From: Pseudooceanicola marinus
GTDB lineage: Bacteria; Pseudomonadota; Alphaproteobacteria; Rhodobacterales; Rhodobacteraceae
Length of the DNA stretch: 64,000 nt
Direction of reading: 5' to 3'
Assembly (NCBI RefSeq): GCF_020177265.1
Contig: NZ_JAIVMC010000010.1
Location: 1-64,000 of the forward strand
The notes below the pieces were generated by a model. The model was given only the letters and a program-made list of their open reading frames with translations, made no database searches and was not told the DNA's origin. Made by a program: the position numbers and the translations under genes. Shown here in pieces: positions 7,122 through 15,669 of the stretch (position 1 is the stretch's first letter; each line of letters opens with the position of its first letter).

Positions 7122-8444
7122 ATCCAACCAGGCCTTGAGGTCGATGTCGTCCTCGCCGGGCACGGTCTTGCGGGCGAACTCGGCCTCGCGACCCCAGGGC
7201 ATGGTGGCGTCGATGCAGAGCCGGCCCCAGTGGTCCTTCTTCTCATCCCGATAGAAGCCCGGAATGTCGTTGAGGATCATTGCGCGGGTATCGGCGCGGC
7301 CGCGGGTCATATAGGCCCACATCACGTCGTCCATGTCCTGGATGTCGACGTCCTCATCCACCACGATCACCACCTTGTTGTAATCCAGATGCGAGGCCAG
7401 CGCGGCCAGGAAGACGTGCTGGGCGTGGCCCTCGTACATCTTCCGGATCTTGATGATCGAGATCATGACGTTGGGTCGGCAGGACACGTCGAGGACCCCC
7501 CGCACGGTGCCCGCCACATGCTTGTAGACCCGGGCCGCCGTGACCGCCTCCAGCGGGCGCAGATCTTCGGGCGAGCCGCAGAGCAGCGAGTGGAAGACCG
7601 CGTCGCGGCGATAGCTGACATGGGTCACCTCGAAGACGTGGTTGTCGCCCACCTCGACGTAATTGCCCATGAACTCGCCAAAGGGCCCCTCGGGGCGTTT
7701 GACGTTGGGCAGGAAGCGGCCCTCGACCACGATGTCGACCGAGGCGGGCACCTCCAGGTCGATGGTCTTGCAGCGGCGCATGGCGATCGCCTCGCCGCGG
7801 ATCTTGGCGGCCATGTTCAGCTCCGACGCCTCATAGGGCAGCGAGGCGCAGGCGCCGAGGAAGATCTCCGGCGGGCCGGACAGCAGCAGCGCCGCTTCCA
7901 GTGCCTCGCCCTTCTCCTCGGCGATCTTCTGATAGCGGGTCAGGTCGTGCGGGCCGCCGAGGCGCACCCGCAGCTCGTCATCGGCGATGATCTGGCTGCG
8001 GTGGAAGCTGAGGTTCGGCACCCCGGTTTCGGGATCCTTGGCCAGGTAGATAGCGGAGGTGAAATAGGGGCCGCCGTCGCGGGCGTGGTAGGTGATAGCC
8101 GGCAGATCCGACAGCTTGCCCGAGACGAAGTCGTCGTCGCCCTCGAAGGGCACCAGGCAATCCTCGGCCCGGGCCGCGCCCGCCTCCTCGGTCAACGCGT
8201 TCCAGCGTTCGCAAAAGGTCTGCTCGGCGGCGGTGGCGATCATCCGGCGCAGGCGGTCGTGGCTGCCGAAGACATTGGTGATGACCGGCATGTCGGTCCC
8301 CGCCACGTCGTGGAACAGAACCGCCTTCTCGCTGGCCTTCTGGGATGCACGGGTGACGGCGGCCAGCTGGTGTTTCGGCTGGACGCTGCGGGAGACGGTG
8401 GAAAGCTCGCCATGGGCGCGCAGGATGTCGAGGAGGGGGAGCAT
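7119..8444 (-). CDS. UbiD-family (prenyl-FMN-dependent) decarboxylase, 441 aa
   Basis: UbiD-type enzymes reversibly decarboxylate aromatic or alpha,beta-unsaturated acids using prenylated FMN. The family signature RPEGPFGEFMGNY is at about 250-262, with glutamates of the active site. The region around 125-150 (GGPYFTSAIYLAKD to SFHR) forms the cofactor and metal pocket. A conserved acidic DEDVDIQDMDDV segment is at about 363-374. Length is near the family norm, slightly short. It follows the DppF-like ATPase by 19 bases, so it is co-transcribed with the importer and probably acts on an imported or peptide-derived acid. No UbiX flavin prenyltransferase is in the window. Ubiquinone biosynthesis is unlikely given this context. 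Confidence 0.85.
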   Translation of the reverse strand: MLPLLDILRAHGELSTVSRSVQPKHQLAAVTRASQKASEKAVLFHDVAGTDMPVITNVFGSHDRLRRMIATAAEQTFCERWNALTEEAGAARAEDCLVPFEGDDDFVSGKLSDLPAITYHARDGGPYFTSAIYLAKDPETGVPNLSFHRSQIIADDELRVRLGGPHDLTRYQKIAEEKGEALEAALLLSGPPEIFLGACASLPYEASELNMAAKIRGEAIAMRRCKTIDLEVPASVDIVVEGRFLPNVKRPEGPFGEFMGNYVEVGDNHVFEVTHVSYRRDAVFHSLLCGSPEDLRPLEAVTAARVYKHVAGTVRGVLDVSCRPNVMISIIKIRKMYEGHAQHVFLAALASHLDYNKVVIVVDEDVDIQDMDDVMWAYMTRGRADTRAMILNDIPGFYRDEKKDHWGRLCIDATMPWGREAEFARKTVPGEDDIDLKAWLD

Positions 8445-8463
8445 GGCGGGTCCTGAAAGAGGG

Positions 8464-9303
8464 TTATGGCTGCGCCGGGGCGCTGTCGAAGTCTCTGTTG
8501 ATCACCGGCAGCGGGCGGCCGGGCTGCGGGGGCAGGGCGCTTGCCAGCAGCATCCGGGTATAGGGATGGGAGGGCGCGCCGAAGATCTGTTGCGCCGGGC
8601 CCTGTTCCACCATCTGGCCGCGATACATGACGCCGACGCGGTCGGCGATGCGTTCGACGACGGCCAGGTTGTGGCTGATAAACACATAGGTCAGGGCGAA
8701 TTGGGCGCGCAGCTCCTCGAACAGGTCGAGGATCTGGGCCTGCACGGAGACATCCAGCGCCGAGGTCGGCTCGTCGCAGATCAGCACACGGGGCCGTGTC
8801 ATCAGCGCGCGCGCGATGGCGACGCGCTGGCGCTGGCCACCGGAAATCTGGTTCGGGTAGGCCTCGAACAGGCGCATCGGCAGGCCAACGCGGGTGAAAA
8901 GCTCTCTCGCACGGTCCTGGCGCTCGGCGGGTGCTAGGTCGCCCGCGACGGCAGCGGGCATCTCGATGATCTCGCGCAGGCTGCGGCGCGGGTTCAGGGA
9001 GGAATAGGGATCCTGGAAGACCGGCTGGACGAGACGGGCGAACCTGTAGGGTGCGATGGTGGCCATCGGCTGCCCGGCGAGGGTCAGGCGGCCGGCATCT
9101 GGTCGCAGCAGGCGCAGGATCATCTTGGCCATGGTCGACTTGCCCGAGCCACTTTCGCCGACGATGCCGAAGACCTCTCCCTGGGCGACCTCGAACGAGA
9201 CATCGCGAACGGCCGGGATCATCTGCGGCGGGCGGAACAGGCCCTGGCGCTGGCGGAAGCTGACGGAGACCTCGCTTGCGGAGAGCACGACCGGATCGCT
9301 CAT
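8464..9303 (-). CDS. Peptide/nickel-type ABC transporter ATP-binding protein (DppF/OppF-like), 279 aa
   Basis: Cytoplasmic ATPase of a PepT-family importer. Walker A is GESGSGKST, the ABC signature [13 protein letters not shown], and Walker [11 protein letters not shown]; the His switch is in ISHNLAV. The family's C-terminal oligopeptide extension is short here. The start codon overlaps the stop of the DppD-like gene by 4 bases (ATGA), showing translational coupling. It would form a heterodimer with the next ATPase and drive the two permeases encoded upstream in the operon. Confidence 0.9.
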   Translation of the reverse strand: MSDPVVLSASEVSVSFRQRQGLFRPPQMIPAVRDVSFEVAQGEVFGIVGESGSGKSTMAKMILRLLRPDAGRLTLAGQPMATIAPYRFARLVQPVFQDPYSSLNPRRSLREIIEMPAAVAGDLAPAERQDRARELFTRVGLPMRLFEAYPNQISGGQRQRVAIARALMTRPRVLICDEPTSALDVSVQAQILDLFEELRAQFALTYVFISHNLAVVERIADRVGVMYRGQMVEQGPAQQIFGAPSHPYTRMLLASALPPQPGRPLPVINRDFDSAPAQP

Positions 9304-10277
9304 GCGGCCTCCTCCGATGTGGGGGCCAGGACGCAGCGATAGCCCTGGCCGGTATCGGCCCGGTGCCAGGGGATCCCCCCGGCGCAGGCGGCGTGGGCGT
9401 GCGGACAGCGATTGCGGAAGGCGCAGCCGGTGAGATCGCCCGTCAGCGCGGGGACGACGCCGGGGATCGGTGTCAGCTTGCGCTCGGGCTGTCCCAGGTC
9501 GGGCAGGCAGTCGAGCAGCGCCCGGGTGTAGGGATGAGCCGGGGAGCCGACCACCTGCGCGACGCTGCCTTGTTCGACCACTTCGCCCGCATACATCACC
9601 GCGACGCGGTCGGCGATATGGGCGACGACGCCCAGGTCATGGGTGATCAGGACCAGGGAAAGGCCGGCCTCCTTCTGGCGATCCTGAAGCAGGCGCAGGA
9701 TTTCGACTTGGGTGGTAACGTCCAGCGCCGTGGTGGGTTCGTCCGCCACGACGAGACGGGGGTGGCACATGAGCGACATGGCGATCATCACCCTCTGGCG
9801 CAGCCCGCCCGAAAGCTCGTGCGGGAATTGTGCCATGCGGCGCTCGGCGGGGGTGACGCCCACGGCTTCGAGCAGTTCGGCGGCGCGCGCGCGGGCCTGC
9901 GACCGGGACCCCAGGCGATGTGCCAGGAAGCCTTCTGTCATCTGCTCGCCCACCGACAGGATCGGGTTCAGGGCGGTCAGCGGGTCCTGGAAGATGGCAG
10001 AGATCTGCGGGCCGGACATCGCCATGCGCTGACGCCGGGACATGCGGGTCATGTCCTGGCTGTCCCAGGTCATCCGTTCGGCCCTGAGGGTCGCGCTGTC
10101 GGGCAGCAGACCGAGGATGGCGGCCGCGGTCAGGGACTTGCCGCAGCCGGACTCGCCGACGATGGCGAAGACTTCGCCCTCGCGCACGTCGAGGGTGACG
10201 CCGCGCAGGGCGTGGAGCGTGCCTGCGGCGACGGGAATGTCGACCGTCAGGCCGGAAAGGGAAAGCAGCGCGGTCAT
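9300..10277 (-). CDS. Peptide/nickel-type ABC transporter ATP-binding protein (DppD/OppD-like), 325 aa
   Basis: Walker A GESGCGKSL, signature LSGGLRQRVMIA and Walker B VVADEPTTALD are present. The C-terminus has the oligopeptide/dipeptide transporter extension with a run of cysteines (CAFRNRCPHAHAAC), which in DppD-type proteins can hold an iron-sulphur cluster. Its start overlaps the end of the permease gene by 4 bases. Partner of the DppF-like ATPase. Confidence 0.9.
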   Translation of the reverse strand: MTALLSLSGLTVDIPVAAGTLHALRGVTLDVREGEVFAIVGESGCGKSLTAAAILGLLPDSATLRAERMTWDSQDMTRMSRRQRMAMSGPQISAIFQDPLTALNPILSVGEQMTEGFLAHRLGSRSQARARAAELLEAVGVTPAERRMAQFPHELSGGLRQRVMIAMSLMCHPRLVVADEPTTALDVTTQVEILRLLQDRQKEAGLSLVLITHDLGVVAHIADRVAVMYAGEVVEQGSVAQVVGSPAHPYTRALLDCLPDLGQPERKLTPIPGVVPALTGDLTGCAFRNRCPHAHAACAGGIPWHRADTGQGYRCVLAPTSEEAA

Positions 10278-11173
10278 CGGCGTCCGTCCGGTTGAGAGAT
10301 ATCGCGCAGCCCGTCGCCGAGCATGTTGATCGCCAGCACCATCAGGAAGATGGCGATGCCGGGGATCCAGACCAGGTAGGGTTTCGCGAAGAGGAAGGTG
10401 CGGCCCTCGGCGATCATCAGCCCCCAGGAGGGGGTCGGCGCGGGTACGCCCAGGCCGAGGAAGGAGAGGCTGGCTTCGGACAGCACGGCCATGGCCATTT
10501 CCAGCGTGGCGATGACCAGCACGTGATGCATCACGTTGGGGCGGATCTCGTTCCAGATGATCCAGGGGGCCGAGGCGCCGGCGACTCGAGCCGCGGAGAC
10601 GAAGTCGCCTTGCACGATCTGGGCGGTGGCCGTGCGGACCACGACGGCGTAGCGGTCCCAGAACAGCAGGCCCATCACCAGGATCATCGTGGTCAGAGAT
10701 CCGCCGATGATGGCGATCAGGGCGAGGGCGATCAGCAGGCTGGGCATCGTCAGGCGGGTGGTGATGATGTACATCACGACCATGTCCACCCGGCCACCGA
10801 AATAGCCCGCGATGAAGCCCAGGGTGGTGCCGATGACACCGGACAGCGCCATCACCGACAGGCCCACGATCAAGGAGACACGCGTGCCGTAGATCAGGCG
10901 GGACAGGTAGTCGCGCCCGAGATGGTCGGTGCCCAGCAGGTGCTCGGTGGATCCGCCGTCCAGCCAGACGGGGGGCAGGAGACGGCCGGTAAGGTTCTGG
11001 GCGATCGGATCGGCGGGGGCCAGCAAGGGCGCGAAGAGGGCGATCAGAACGGCGAGGATTATCAGGCCGCCGCCCAGCACCACGCCCTGATGCCGCAGGG
11101 CGCGTCGCAGGCGCAGACGGCGGGGCGTGGGCTCCGTCGCGGCGGGCAGCCTGTCCGGGGAGGTGTCGGTCAT
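10274..11173 (-). CDS. Peptide-type ABC transporter permease (DppC/OppC-like), 299 aa
   Basis: Inner-membrane channel subunit. A cytoplasmic N-terminus rich in arginine is followed by a first membrane helix at about 33-55 and an OppC_N segment, then a five-helix BPD_transp_1 domain with the EAA loop (AARVAGASAPWII) contacting the ATPases. Length is normal for DppC. It overlaps the DppD-like gene by 4 bases and lies 13 bases after the DppB-like gene. Confidence 0.9.
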   Translation of the reverse strand: MTDTSPDRLPAATEPTPRRLRLRRALRHQGVVLGGGLIILAVLIALFAPLLAPADPIAQNLTGRLLPPVWLDGGSTEHLLGTDHLGRDYLSRLIYGTRVSLIVGLSVMALSGVIGTTLGFIAGYFGGRVDMVVMYIITTRLTMPSLLIALALIAIIGGSLTTMILVMGLLFWDRYAVVVRTATAQIVQGDFVSAARVAGASAPWIIWNEIRPNVMHHVLVIATLEMAMAVLSEASLSFLGLGVPAPTPSWGLMIAEGRTFLFAKPYLVWIPGIAIFLMVLAINMLGDGLRDISQPDGRR

Positions 11174-11186
11174 TGTGTTTTCCAGG

Positions 11187-12107
11187 TCATTTCCGGCTCC
11201 GCAGGCGCGGATCTATCCAGGCGTTCATCAGGTCGGCGACCAGCGTCAGCACGGTGTAGCTGAGGGCCACGAAGACCAGCATCGCCTGCACCACGGGGAA
11301 GTCTCCGCGCTGGATCGAACGGAAGGTCAGTTGGCCGATCCCGTCGATGGCGAAGACCGCCTCGACGATCACCGACCCGCCCAGGAGCGCGCCCAGTTGC
11401 ACCGCGGTGAGAGAGATCACCGGCAGGAGCGCATTGCGCAGGGCATGCCGCATCAGCACCCGGTGCCGGGGCAGGCCCTTGGATCGGGCGGTGCGGATAT
11501 AGTCCTGCGACAGCACCTCGATCATCCCGGAGCGCACGAGGCGGGCCAGCGCCGGAATGGCGCTGACCGCGAGCACGACGCTGGGCAGAACGAAATGCAT
11601 TGCCGTGTCGGAGCCGGAAATCGGCAGCCAGCGCAGGGTGACGCCGAAGAAGCTGATGAAGATCAGGCCGAGCCAGAAGCTGGGCACGGCCTGACCCGAG
11701 AGGGCCAGCAGGCTCAGCAGCCCGTCGACCCAGGAATTGGGCTTCAGCGCCGCGAAGACACCAAGCGGCAGGCTGACTACCACCGAGATCACGAGGGCCG
11801 CGATGGCGAGGGTCAGCGTGGCGCCGAGCCGTTCCGCGAAGAGGCCGGTGACCGGTTCGCGGGTGAAGTAGGAGGTGCCCAGGTCTCCCTGCAAGGCGCC
11901 GATCAGCCAGTGCCAGTAGCGCAGCAGGAGCGGTTGATCGAGCCCCAGTTGCTGGCGCAACTGCGCGATGTCGTCGGCGGAGGCGTTTTCCCCCGCCAGC
12001 GACGCCGCCAGATCGCCCGAGGCCTGCAACAGCAGGAACCCCACGAAGGTGGCCGTCAGCAGAACGCAGACTGAAAGAAGGATACGATCCCTTGCAAAGG
12101 AGAGCAT
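11187..12107 (-). CDS. Peptide-type ABC transporter permease (DppB/OppB-like), 306 aa
   Basis: Six-helix permease with the DppB-type N-terminal helix at about 9-29, the conserved LGLDQPLLLRYWHWL periplasmic stretch and GDLGTSYFTREPV. The EAA loop is TARSKGLPRHRVLMRHALRNA. It pairs with the DppC-like permease. It lies 8 bases downstream of the binding-protein gene, within one operon. Confidence 0.9.
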   Translation of the reverse strand: MLSFARDRILLSVCVLLTATFVGFLLLQASGDLAASLAGENASADDIAQLRQQLGLDQPLLLRYWHWLIGALQGDLGTSYFTREPVTGLFAERLGATLTLAIAALVISVVVSLPLGVFAALKPNSWVDGLLSLLALSGQAVPSFWLGLIFISFFGVTLRWLPISGSDTAMHFVLPSVVLAVSAIPALARLVRSGMIEVLSQDYIRTARSKGLPRHRVLMRHALRNALLPVISLTAVQLGALLGGSVIVEAVFAIDGIGQLTFRSIQRGDFPVVQAMLVFVALSYTVLTLVADLMNAWIDPRLRSRK

Positions 12108-12115
12108 GGTCCGGA

Positions 12116-13648
12116 TCAGCCCTTCCAGCTGACGAGGGAGAGATCCGGGAAGTCGATGAACGGCGCCTCGAACATCACGTCGTCAGAGGTGACATAGGCC
12201 GCGACCGGACCGTAGAGGGGCACCACGTAGGCCTCTTCGTTGATCCGGGTCAGCGCGTTGCGATACAGCTCCTCGCGTTTGGCCGGATCCATGGTGTGCA
12301 TGGCCTCGGCGGTCCAGGCGGCGATCTCGGGGTCATAGGCGTAGTCGGTTGACGAGCCGTTGAAGAAGATGCCAAGAGAGTTCGAGACGTCCAGCGCCGA
12401 CACGCCGTTGCCCCAGCCGACAATGCTCATTTCGCTTTCGTGCTGGATGTACTCGGTGCGCCAGGCGGGCAGGGGTTTGAGGTCGAGGTCCAGCCGGATG
12501 TTGATCTTGGCCAGCTCGCCCTGAAGGGCCTCGGCGATCGACCGCAGCCCGGACTCGGCAATCAGATCGACCTCGAAACCGTCGGCGTAGCCGGCGCTTT
12601 CCATCAGCTCCCGGGCCTTTTCCAGTTCGTAGGCATAGGTCGGTTCGATGTCCGTCAGGCAATAGTTCTGCGTCGGGTTGCAGTTGGTCTGAAGCACGGC
12701 CGCTTCGGGGCTGATCAGGCCATGCACGATGTCGGGCTTGTTGATCGCATGGCTGATGGCACGGCGGACATCGGCATTGCCCATCGGGTTGCCCTCTTCC
12801 TGCTGTGTCTCCATCGATAGGAAGTAGGACCGCGTGGTCTGACCATAGGTGACGTCGATCCCCGGCATCCCTTGCAACGCCAGAAGGTCGCTGTCGTTCA
12901 GGTTCATCGCGAAGTCGATGCCGCCGGAGGCGATTTCCGCGATCTGGGTTTGGGTTTCCGGGATCACGCGGACGCGGATATTGCCGATGCTCGGTGCGGG
13001 GCGGGCACCGGCGAAGTAGTCGGGGTTCGCCTCCAGCATGTAGTCGGAGCCGCGGGTCATGCTGACCAGCGCATAGGGGCCGGTGCCGACGGGCTCGGTC
13101 GCGTGGATCAGGTGGCCGTGCTCGGCGGTGTACTGGTCCGGCCAGATCACGATGCGCGAGGCCAGCAGGTTCGCGAAGACGGGCTCGGGTTCGCCCAAGG
13201 TAATCCGCACGCTGTAGTCGCCCAGTTTCTCGACCTCGGTGATGTTGCCGAAGTCCTGCTCCTGCTGGCGGAACCCGTTGCTCATGTCCATCAGCAGGCC
13301 GAAGGTATAGACGACGTCATCGGCGTTGAAGGGTTCGCCGTTCTGGTAGGTCACGCCCTCGCGCAGGGTGAATTCCACCGTCGTGTCATCCACCCAGGTC
13401 CAGTCCGTCGCCAGCGACGGCAGCATCTCGCCCGTTTCCCGGTCGGCGTACATCAGGGTGTCGAAGATCAGTGTGCCGAACAGATGCGAATCCGCGCTGG
13501 AGGTGTGGATCGGGTCGATGAAGTCGGTTTCGCGAGACATGGCGACGTCCAGCTGATCGGACGCCAGATCTGCAAGGGCCGGGCCTGCCAGAACGCTGCT
13601 GCAAAGCAGTGCCGCCAGGGCGCCGGTCTTGAGGTTCAAATGAAGCAT
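12116..13648 (-). CDS. ABC transporter periplasmic substrate-binding protein, SBP_bac_5 family, 510 aa
   Basis: Captures the substrate (peptide or similar) for the DppBCDF-like importer. I chose the ATG at 13648 because it gives a normal Sec signal peptide (positive start, hydrophobic core at about 8-22, cleavage after GPALA) and has an AGGGAA ribosome-binding site. An upstream in-frame start at 13705 would place 19 odd residues before it. The mature part has the family signature region near the front (DFIDPIHTSSADSHLFGTLIFD) and the usual late two-lobe fold. First gene of the minus-strand operon. The true ligand is unknown. Confidence 0.9.
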   Translation of the reverse strand: MLHLNLKTGALAALLCSSVLAGPALADLASDQLDVAMSRETDFIDPIHTSSADSHLFGTLIFDTLMYADRETGEMLPSLATDWTWVDDTTVEFTLREGVTYQNGEPFNADDVVYTFGLLMDMSNGFRQQEQDFGNITEVEKLGDYSVRITLGEPEPVFANLLASRIVIWPDQYTAEHGHLIHATEPVGTGPYALVSMTRGSDYMLEANPDYFAGARPAPSIGNIRVRVIPETQTQIAEIASGGIDFAMNLNDSDLLALQGMPGIDVTYGQTTRSYFLSMETQQEEGNPMGNADVRRAISHAINKPDIVHGLISPEAAVLQTNCNPTQNYCLTDIEPTYAYELEKARELMESAGYADGFEVDLIAESGLRSIAEALQGELAKINIRLDLDLKPLPAWRTEYIQHESEMSIVGWGNGVSALDVSNSLGIFFNGSSTDYAYDPEIAAWTAEAMHTMDPAKREELYRNALTRINEEAYVVPLYGPVAAYVTSDDVMFEAPFIDFPDLSLVSWKG

Positions 13649-13734
13649 GAGAGTTCCCTGTTGTGACGACCAACCTTGACGGATCGGCTCAATTGCATTT
13701 TGCATACAATAATGGTCCTAGAGAGGTCGCTGCC
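13649..13734. promoter_or_regulatory. Divergent promoter region between importer operon and peptidase gene
   Basis: 86 bases separate two start codons pointing apart. The near-palindrome TTGCATACAA lies at 13700-13709, preceded by a second TTGCATT at 13693-13699. Symmetric TTG...CAA sites of this size are typical of GntR-type operators, so the GntR protein of this cluster may bind here. This is inference from position and symmetry. Confidence 0.4.
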
Positions 13735-14844
13735 ATGTCAAGGCGAATTGCCGACGATTATAATGACGCCAGGGAAAGGTTCCTTTCCGCCGCGAACCAT
13801 GCGGGCGCGTCGCTAACTTCCTACGCACATCCACTACATGGCCCTTCGGGGGAGCCGCTGGCCACGGATGTTGCGCGCCTGGGGCCGGCTGGCTGCAAAA
13901 AGGTGCTGATTCTGGAGTCGTCGCTTCATGGGGTGGAGGGCTATGCAGGCTCCGCCGTCCAGGTCGAAGCGTTGAAACAGATCTGCCTGGATCCCGATGG
14001 CGAGCTGGCCCTGCTTCTTGTCCATGCGATCAATCCCTGGGGCTTCGCCCATGAGCGCCGCTTCAACGAGGACAATATCGACCTCAACCGTCACTTCATT
14101 GACTGGGACAATCCCGGGACCCTGGAGAACGAGGGCTATGACGAGATCGCTGACGTGCTGATCCCCGATGGACCGGATGCCGAGGCGCTGGCCCGGTCCG
14201 ATGCAGGGCTGGAAGCCTTCCGTGCCCACCGGGGCGACGAGGCGCTGAAACAGGCCATCAAGCTGGGGCAGTATGCCCATCCCGAGGGGCTCTACTACGG
14301 TGGGCTCCGCCCGTCCTGGAGCGCCCGGACCGTGGCACGGATCGTGCAGGACCATCTGACAGGGGCCCGGATCGCCGGGCTGATCGACGTGCACACCGGG
14401 CTCGGGCCCTTCGGCTTCGGCGAATGCCTGTCCGGGGCGGCGCCGGACAGCGAAGAGGGGCGGCGGGCCTCGGCCTGGTACGGCCAGGTCGCCCATACGA
14501 AGGACCCGAAGACCGGCTATGCGGGAAGCAAGGCGTCGATCCTCGATGGGTATAGGCGCGCCGGGCCTGACCTGCAGTGGACGCCGATCGGGCTGGAGTT
14601 CGGGACACGCGCCCCTGACGTGGTGAGGGATGCGGTGCGCTTCGACGGTTGGCTGCATCTGAACGGAGGGCTCGCCAACCCCCAGGCCGGGATGGTCAAG
14701 GCGAAGATGCGTGACGCCTATTGCCCGGCGGAGCCGGACTGGGCGGAGGCCATCGTTGACCGGGGCATCGAAGTCGTCACCCAGGGCCTTGCCGCAATCG
14801 CCGCGCAGCCAGAGCCAGATGGGGCCGAGGCACGGAGCGCCTAG
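13735..14844 (+). CDS. DUF2817 (M14-like zinc metallopeptidase) family protein, 369 aa
   Basis: DUF2817 proteins share the carboxypeptidase M14 fold. Candidate zinc ligands are H65 and E68 in SSLHGVEGY and H220 in GLIDVHTGLGP. NEDNIDLNRHF at about 111-121 matches the substrate-binding asparagine-arginine region. No signal peptide is visible, so it is cytoplasmic. The ATG at 13735 is preferred over one at 13663 because GAGAGG lies about 9 bases upstream and the extra residues would cover the promoter. Divergent from a peptide-type importer, it probably hydrolyses the imported peptide or amide. Confidence 0.82.
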   Translation: MSRRIADDYNDARERFLSAANHAGASLTSYAHPLHGPSGEPLATDVARLGPAGCKKVLILESSLHGVEGYAGSAVQVEALKQICLDPDGELALLLVHAINPWGFAHERRFNEDNIDLNRHFIDWDNPGTLENEGYDEIADVLIPDGPDAEALARSDAGLEAFRAHRGDEALKQAIKLGQYAHPEGLYYGGLRPSWSARTVARIVQDHLTGARIAGLIDVHTGLGPFGFGECLSGAAPDSEEGRRASAWYGQVAHTKDPKTGYAGSKASILDGYRRAGPDLQWTPIGLEFGTRAPDVVRDAVRFDGWLHLNGGLANPQAGMVKAKMRDAYCPAEPDWAEAIVDRGIEVVTQGLAAIAAQPEPDGAEARSA

Positions 14845-14880
14845 GCGCGGGAGCGACGGAGCTGGTTCAGATGGCTTGGG

Positions 14881-15669
14881 TCAACCGGCCATCCAGCCCC
14901 CATCGACCAGAAGGTTGTGCCCGGTCACGAAGGTGGTCGCCGGATCGGCCAGGAACAGGACGGCCTGGGCAACATCGCCAGGGGTGCCCAGGCGTGGCAG
15001 CGGGGTGCGCGCCTCGGAATAGGCGATCATCTCCGGGGCGGCGGCAGGTCCGCTCTTGCCGGTGAGGATCTTGCCGGGGGACACCGCGTTGCAGATGATC
15101 CCCTCGTGCGCGTGTTCGACGGCGATCTGGCGCATCATTTGCAGGACCGCGGCCTTCGACACCCCGTAGGAAAACCCGCCGGGTGAAGCGACCATGCCGT
15201 GCTGCGAGCCGATGATGACGATGCGTCCGCGCACCTCTTCGACGGGCTCTTGCGCCAGCATCTGTGCCAGGCCGCCGGACAGCACGTTGTAGACCCCGTC
15301 GACATTCACCGCCATGACCCGCTGCCAGTCCTCAGGCGTGGTTTGCGCCAGGCTGCCGCGCCCGGGCGTCATGGCCGAGGGCACCACCAGGTCGAGGCGG
15401 CCATGCGCGTCCGCGATCTGCCGGCACAGCGCGGCGCAGGCGGCATGGTCGCGCACGTCCAGCAGCGCGAAGCGCGAGGCGGGAGAGATCTCGGCCAGGG
15501 GCTCGGCCACCGGCGGGCCACCTTCCACGACCTCTTCGGTGACATCGGTGGCCCAGACCGTCGCACCGGCCCGGGCCAGGCGCAGGGCGATGGCGCGGCC
15601 GATGCCGGAGGAGGCGCCGGTGATAAGCGCGCTTTGGCCGCTCAGAGGGCCGGGGGGCGGTGTGGTCAT
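14881..15669 (-). CDS. SDR-family NAD(P)-dependent oxidoreductase, 262 aa
   Basis: Classical short-chain dehydrogenase. It has the TGASSGIGRA cofactor motif at about 15-24, NAG-equivalent VPSAMT, catalytic Ser in IIGSQHG and Tyr/Lys in SYGVSKAAV, and the usual C-terminal VTGHNLLVDGGW. The ATG at 15669 overlaps the stop of the epimerase gene by 4 bases; a longer upstream frame is arginine-rich shadow sequence. Last gene of the hydantoin operon. It probably oxidises or reduces a hydroxy or keto acid made by the pathway, but the substrate cannot be deduced. Confidence 0.88.
   Translation of the reverse strand: MTTPPPGPLSGQSALITGASSGIGRAIALRLARAGATVWATDVTEEVVEGGPPVAEPLAEISPASRFALLDVRDHAACAALCRQIADAHGRLDLVVPSAMTPGRGSLAQTTPEDWQRVMAVNVDGVYNVLSGGLAQMLAQEPVEEVRGRIVIIGSQHGMVASPGGFSYGVSKAAVLQMMRQIAVEHAHEGIICNAVSPGKILTGKSGPAAAPEMIAYSEARTPLPRLGTPGDVAQAVLFLADPATTFVTGHNLLVDGGWMAG

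Noticed and set aside
7104-8456. 450-codon plus-strand open frame opposite UbiD
   Set aside because: Composition is a reverse-strand shadow (G, H, D, V-rich), while the minus strand has clear UbiD motifs.
13649-13705. Upstream start for the peptide-binding protein
   Set aside because: It would put 19 polar residues before a standard signal peptide and bury the divergent promoter.
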